Source: Sporosarcina sp. ANT_H38
GTDB taxonomy: Bacteria; Bacillota; Bacilli; Bacillales_A; Planococcaceae
Assembly: GCF_008369195.1 (NCBI RefSeq)
Contig: NZ_VOBC01000004.1
Location: forward strand, 124,001 to 188,000
Direction: 5' to 3'
Length of the DNA: 64,000 nucleotides
Shown here: positions 61,673 to 64,000 of the stretch, piece after piece
How the letters are laid out: the number at the start of each line of letters is the position of its first letter
How positions within the stretch are numbered: position 1 is the stretch's first letter
Position numbers and translations under genes: made by a program
The notes under the pieces: model-generated
What the model was told of the DNA's origin: nothing
The model's input: only the letters and a program-made list of their open reading frames with translations
Databases searched by the model: none

Positions 61673-61729
61673 AAAAGACTCTAATGTCGCATCTAATGCT
61701 TTAACGGGATGCGACATCGAGTCTTTTTT
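61673..61729 (+). terminator. Terminator after the BCCT gene
   Basis: A long stem, AAAAGACTC plus ATGTCGCATC paired with GATGCGACAT plus GAGTCTTTT, with small internal loops and a TTTTTT tail, starts five bases after the stop. Confidence 0.88.
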
Positions 61730-61844
61730 ATAATGTAACGAAGCAACTTGTGAGGTTAATAAAAGGTATTTAACGGTCAAAACTACGATTGCAAAGTAAA
61801 CCCGAACTTCTCGTCTGTTGATTAACCGAAAGTAACTAGTAAAA

Positions 61845-62522
61845 AACTTAGTCACCCCTTCTCCGCTACTTGTATAGTTGCGCTTTTGGATCGCTTTCTT
61901 ACGTCAAGTCAAGTGGTGATGTCTAGATGTGTAGGGATGCGACTTTGTCGCATCCCTACACATCTTTTTCGGTAATCGTATCGTTGTCCTTCATCCGCCT
62001 CTCTCCAAATGCATAAGCACACAGAGTGCTGAGGAATTTTGGGACGAAAGAATAGTTGGCTTCTTACCTGGAGTAAAGCCGCCAAAGATGCAATTTTGGC
62101 AGCTGATGCTTTTTCTATGGTTTTTTCTTATTTATTTTAAAGATGTGTCACTTTCTAATAGGCGACACAAGATTAGATGCTTACTCTTTGTTAAAAGTAA
62201 GCGAGGAACAAATCGTACAAAGTACTAGAGTGCCCGAAATTGTATCTTCGGGCACTTATAATTTCTATAGAAAGTCATCTATTCTTTTCTTTCCAAGCAA
62301 CTGCATTTTTCACTTGAATATTGTAGGATCGCGACAGGTAACTAGTCGCAACAGTATTACTTCTAATCACACTTGCCCCTCGAGGGAGGAATTACAATTC
62401 CTACTTAAAGTTGTCATGAATAGTTCGCCGAGAGTGAGCCGAAAATGGTTCAGTGAAAATGGAGGTTATCAAGCCCAACTCGCCAGTATTTATGCAAATA
62501 AATGGTTAATCAACAGACGTGC
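61845..62522. repeat. Long intergenic repeat, copy B
   Basis: This is the second copy of the element at 57790-58424, in the same orientation. The main hairpin is perfect with a 19-bp stem (61925-61965). The left half of the outer inverted repeat is lost. The TGCCCGAA/TTCGGGCA hairpin is conserved, and the first stem near 62078-62104 has one mismatch. About 50 extra bases occur near 62365-62420. The longest frame inside (about 130 codons) is not matched in copy A. Confidence 0.75.
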
Positions 62523-62566
62523 CAGAACTTTATAGTAGGCGTGAAATAGAAGTTTTAATACACGCA

Positions 62567-63577
62567 TTATCTATCCGTTTCTTGTAATACCAATGCGGAC
62601 GTTTCTGCCATGGTACGACTTTCAAATCCATAATCATTTCTCAATTTATCCACTAAATGAAGAATCTCCGTCAAAAACTGAAGATTTTCTTCGATATTCT
62701 TCCCGAAGTTATGAGGATGCCACCAAAGATGAAATACCTCCCCATTTTTTGCCGCATTGATTATACTATTTTTGATTCTTCTCAAACGTAATGATTCAAG
62801 CGCTATCAGTTTCTTACTGTATGGTCGCAAAAATCGGCTTGAGGGTAAATTTACAATAGGTTCAGTCTCTACCCCATTAACCGGATACGTATTATAACCG
62901 GAAATATTCAAATAACAATCTACCAACCTGATTAGTCTTTTCAAAGGCCCCTCACTGTTAAATCTGCTAGCCTTATAAATCCAACTGGACTCATTTCCCC
63001 TGTAGCTCTGAATCCCGTTCTCTTTACAAACTTGTAAATACTCCCGATTCGTTTGATTTCTAGGAAATATAAGTGACTGAATCGGCGGCCCATTTGTAAT
63101 TCTATTATTTAATGACGCTTTCAAATCTGCTTTAAATTCTTCGATTGTTTGTCCCTCTTCTAAACAATAATAATGAGAGAAAGTATGGCTTGCCAATTCT
63201 TGATTTGGACACTCTGCTATTTTCTGTATTAAAGACAATCCAAAGTGCAAGGGATCCTGCTCTTCATTTTCACCAATGGAATCCAGTTTTTCATATGGTG
63301 AAAAATTTGAATTAGTGTAGCTTGGATGGAGTAAGGGGAGATTTCCCAACAGGTCTTTCTTATTTTTAAAACCTAACATGCCGACCGTCGCCCACGTAGC
63401 ATGAATATTGAACTGATTAAATAAATCAAGAATTTTAGGAATGGCAATTCGGGCACCAAGCAAATTTTCTTCATATTGTTCAAGCGTAAAAACGTCATGT
63501 ACTCCCCAGTTCAGTTCGAAATCGAGTGAGATGATGAAGGTTCCTCTACAATTCTTTATACGGCTGGGTCCCTTCAA
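62567..63577 (-). CDS. Polysaccharide deacetylase (NodB fold) family protein
   Basis: This 336-residue carbohydrate-esterase-4-like protein has motif 1 in FIISLDFELNWGVHDV (D-F-E), the HATWATVGML strand, motif 2 in ELASHTFSHYY (H-x3-H), the SLIFPRNQTNREYL loop and the final histidine in VFHLWWHPHNFGKN. Such enzymes remove N-acetyl groups from surface polysaccharide. There is no signal peptide, so it may act on a cytosolic precursor. The start is unclear: TTG 63577 has no binding site, while GAGGAGG precedes an ATT codon near 63606. Confidence 0.85.
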   Translation of the reverse strand: MKGPSRIKNCRGTFIISLDFELNWGVHDVFTLEQYEENLLGARIAIPKILDLFNQFNIHATWATVGMLGFKNKKDLLGNLPLLHPSYTNSNFSPYEKLDSIGENEEQDPLHFGLSLIQKIAECPNQELASHTFSHYYCLEEGQTIEEFKADLKASLNNRITNGPPIQSLIFPRNQTNREYLQVCKENGIQSYRGNESSWIYKASRFNSEGPLKRLIRLVDCYLNISGYNTYPVNGVETEPIVNLPSSRFLRPYSKKLIALESLRLRRIKNSIINAAKNGEVFHLWWHPHNFGKNIEENLQFLTEILHLVDKLRNDYGFESRTMAETSALVLQETDR

Positions 63578-63603
63578 GCGCTTATTTCTTGGACGGTGTT
63601 CTG

Positions 63604-64000
63604 TTATAATACTTTTCCTCCTCTACTTTTCATTTTTGAATAAAGATTTTTATCATGGCGTTTTCTATATAATTTATCTGCAATATATTTCAAAAAATAA
63701 ATCGCCGGTAATGGATCTGAAATGGACCAAATTGCACCTTGGACCCTAGATGAAAGACACTTTTTCAAATTAATTTTAAGTTTAGATTTTTTAAACTCTG
63801 CCTTAATTGCTCTTATGTCATTTAATGAAAATATCCAAATGACATTTGAAGCACTCTTAATTGAAACTACATCTTTAGAAGGGCTTTTCATTAAATCGTG
63901 GAAAACAGTATCAATAAAATGTGGGTTGCTTTTCTTAAGCAAACTAGTTTGCAGTGGAAATCGCCCGTTTACTTCAATCAAAAAATAAATATTGTTTTTT
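63604..64000 (-). CDS. ATP-grasp-like protein, C-terminal part, 5' end beyond window
   Basis: The open frame runs off the right edge and contains KNNIYF, then LIEVNGRFPLQTSLLKKSNP. The IEVNGRF stretch matches the metal-binding E-x-N near the end of ATP-grasp enzymes. The rest (IFSLNDIRAIKAEFKKSKLK, then GAIWSISDPLPAIYFLKYIA) fits the C-terminal W-x-x-x-D tail of carbamoyl-phosphate-synthase-like ATP-grasp proteins of surface-polysaccharide or peptide-ligase clusters. It ends just before the deacetylase and is probably co-transcribed with it. The reaction cannot be told. Confidence 0.6.
   Translation of the reverse strand, partial: KNNIYFLIEVNGRFPLQTSLLKKSNPHFIDTVFHDLMKSPSKDVVSIKSASNVIWIFSLNDIRAIKAEFKKSKLKINLKKCLSSRVQGAIWSISDPLPAIYFLKYIADKLYRKRHDKNLYSKMKSRGGKVL

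Noticed and set aside
62143..62535. 130-codon plus-strand frame in repeat copy B
   Set aside because: Its only counterpart in copy A is shorter and shifted, with no ribosome binding site in either. Treated as part of the repeat.

Overview
The window looks like the chromosome of a low-GC Gram-positive rod of the order Bacillales, probably a Planococcaceae member such as Sporosarcina. The reasons are AGGAGG-type ribosome binding sites, a Bacillus-type S-box riboswitch, and gene order matching the B. subtilis suf - metQPN - yusE - yusF - gcvH - yusI - fadE - fadA - fadN region. The genus is an inference from gene content, not from a search.

Positions 1 to about 30,740 are a prophage with an HK97-type head and a long non-contractile tail. 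It is cut by the left window edge. Almost everything is on the minus strand, so it reads from right to left. First comes the lysis/lysogeny switch: the integrase and CI-like repressor on the plus strand, divergent from a Cro-like regulator (28.3-30.7 kb). Next are regulators and replication genes (Rha/ORF6C, replisome organiser, DnaC-like loader; 25-28 kb). Then follows a chain of very small, mostly overlapping early genes (dUTPase, zinc-finger protein, YopX-like, XtrA-like; 21-25 kb). ArpU and a short second tyrosine recombinase come next, followed by a 0.8 kb sparse region. The late operon holds HNH nuclease, small and large terminase, portal, protease, capsid, connectors, major tail protein, the gpG/gpGT frameshift pair, tape measure, distal tail, tail fibre, holin and amidase. 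Two small early genes carry in-frame stop codons, so the early region is partly decayed. The integrase end abuts the 3' end of sufB.

Positions 30.7 to 48 kb are conserved chromosome, all on the minus strand. They hold the SufCDSUB iron-sulfur assembly operon, a cation:amino-acid/dicarboxylate symporter, and the methionine ABC transporter under an S-box riboswitch. After these come a thioredoxin-like protein, a Toprim protein, GcvH, an ArsC/Spx-like protein, and the fatty-acid beta-oxidation operon fadN-fadA-fadE. A FadR-type operator precedes fadN. The two spacers of the fad operon carry the same 80-bp element with covarying hairpin pairs.

Positions 48 to 57.6 kb hold a thioredoxin, two STAS-domain (stressosome-type) proteins on either side of a C39-like peptidase, a FAD oxidoreductase, a 5'-3' exonuclease, and the histidine-utilisation operon hutU-hutI-hutH. 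A 300-bp structured leader ending in a terminator precedes the peptidase.

Positions 57.6 to 64 kb are accessory. Two diverged copies of a roughly 650-bp non-coding repeat flank a frameshifted pseudogene, a protein made of 14-residue and Pro-Gly-rich tandem repeats, and a BCCT glycine-betaine-type transporter. At the right edge are a NodB-type polysaccharide deacetylase and the C-terminal part of an ATP-grasp-like protein. No rRNA, tRNA, complete insertion sequence or CRISPR array was seen.
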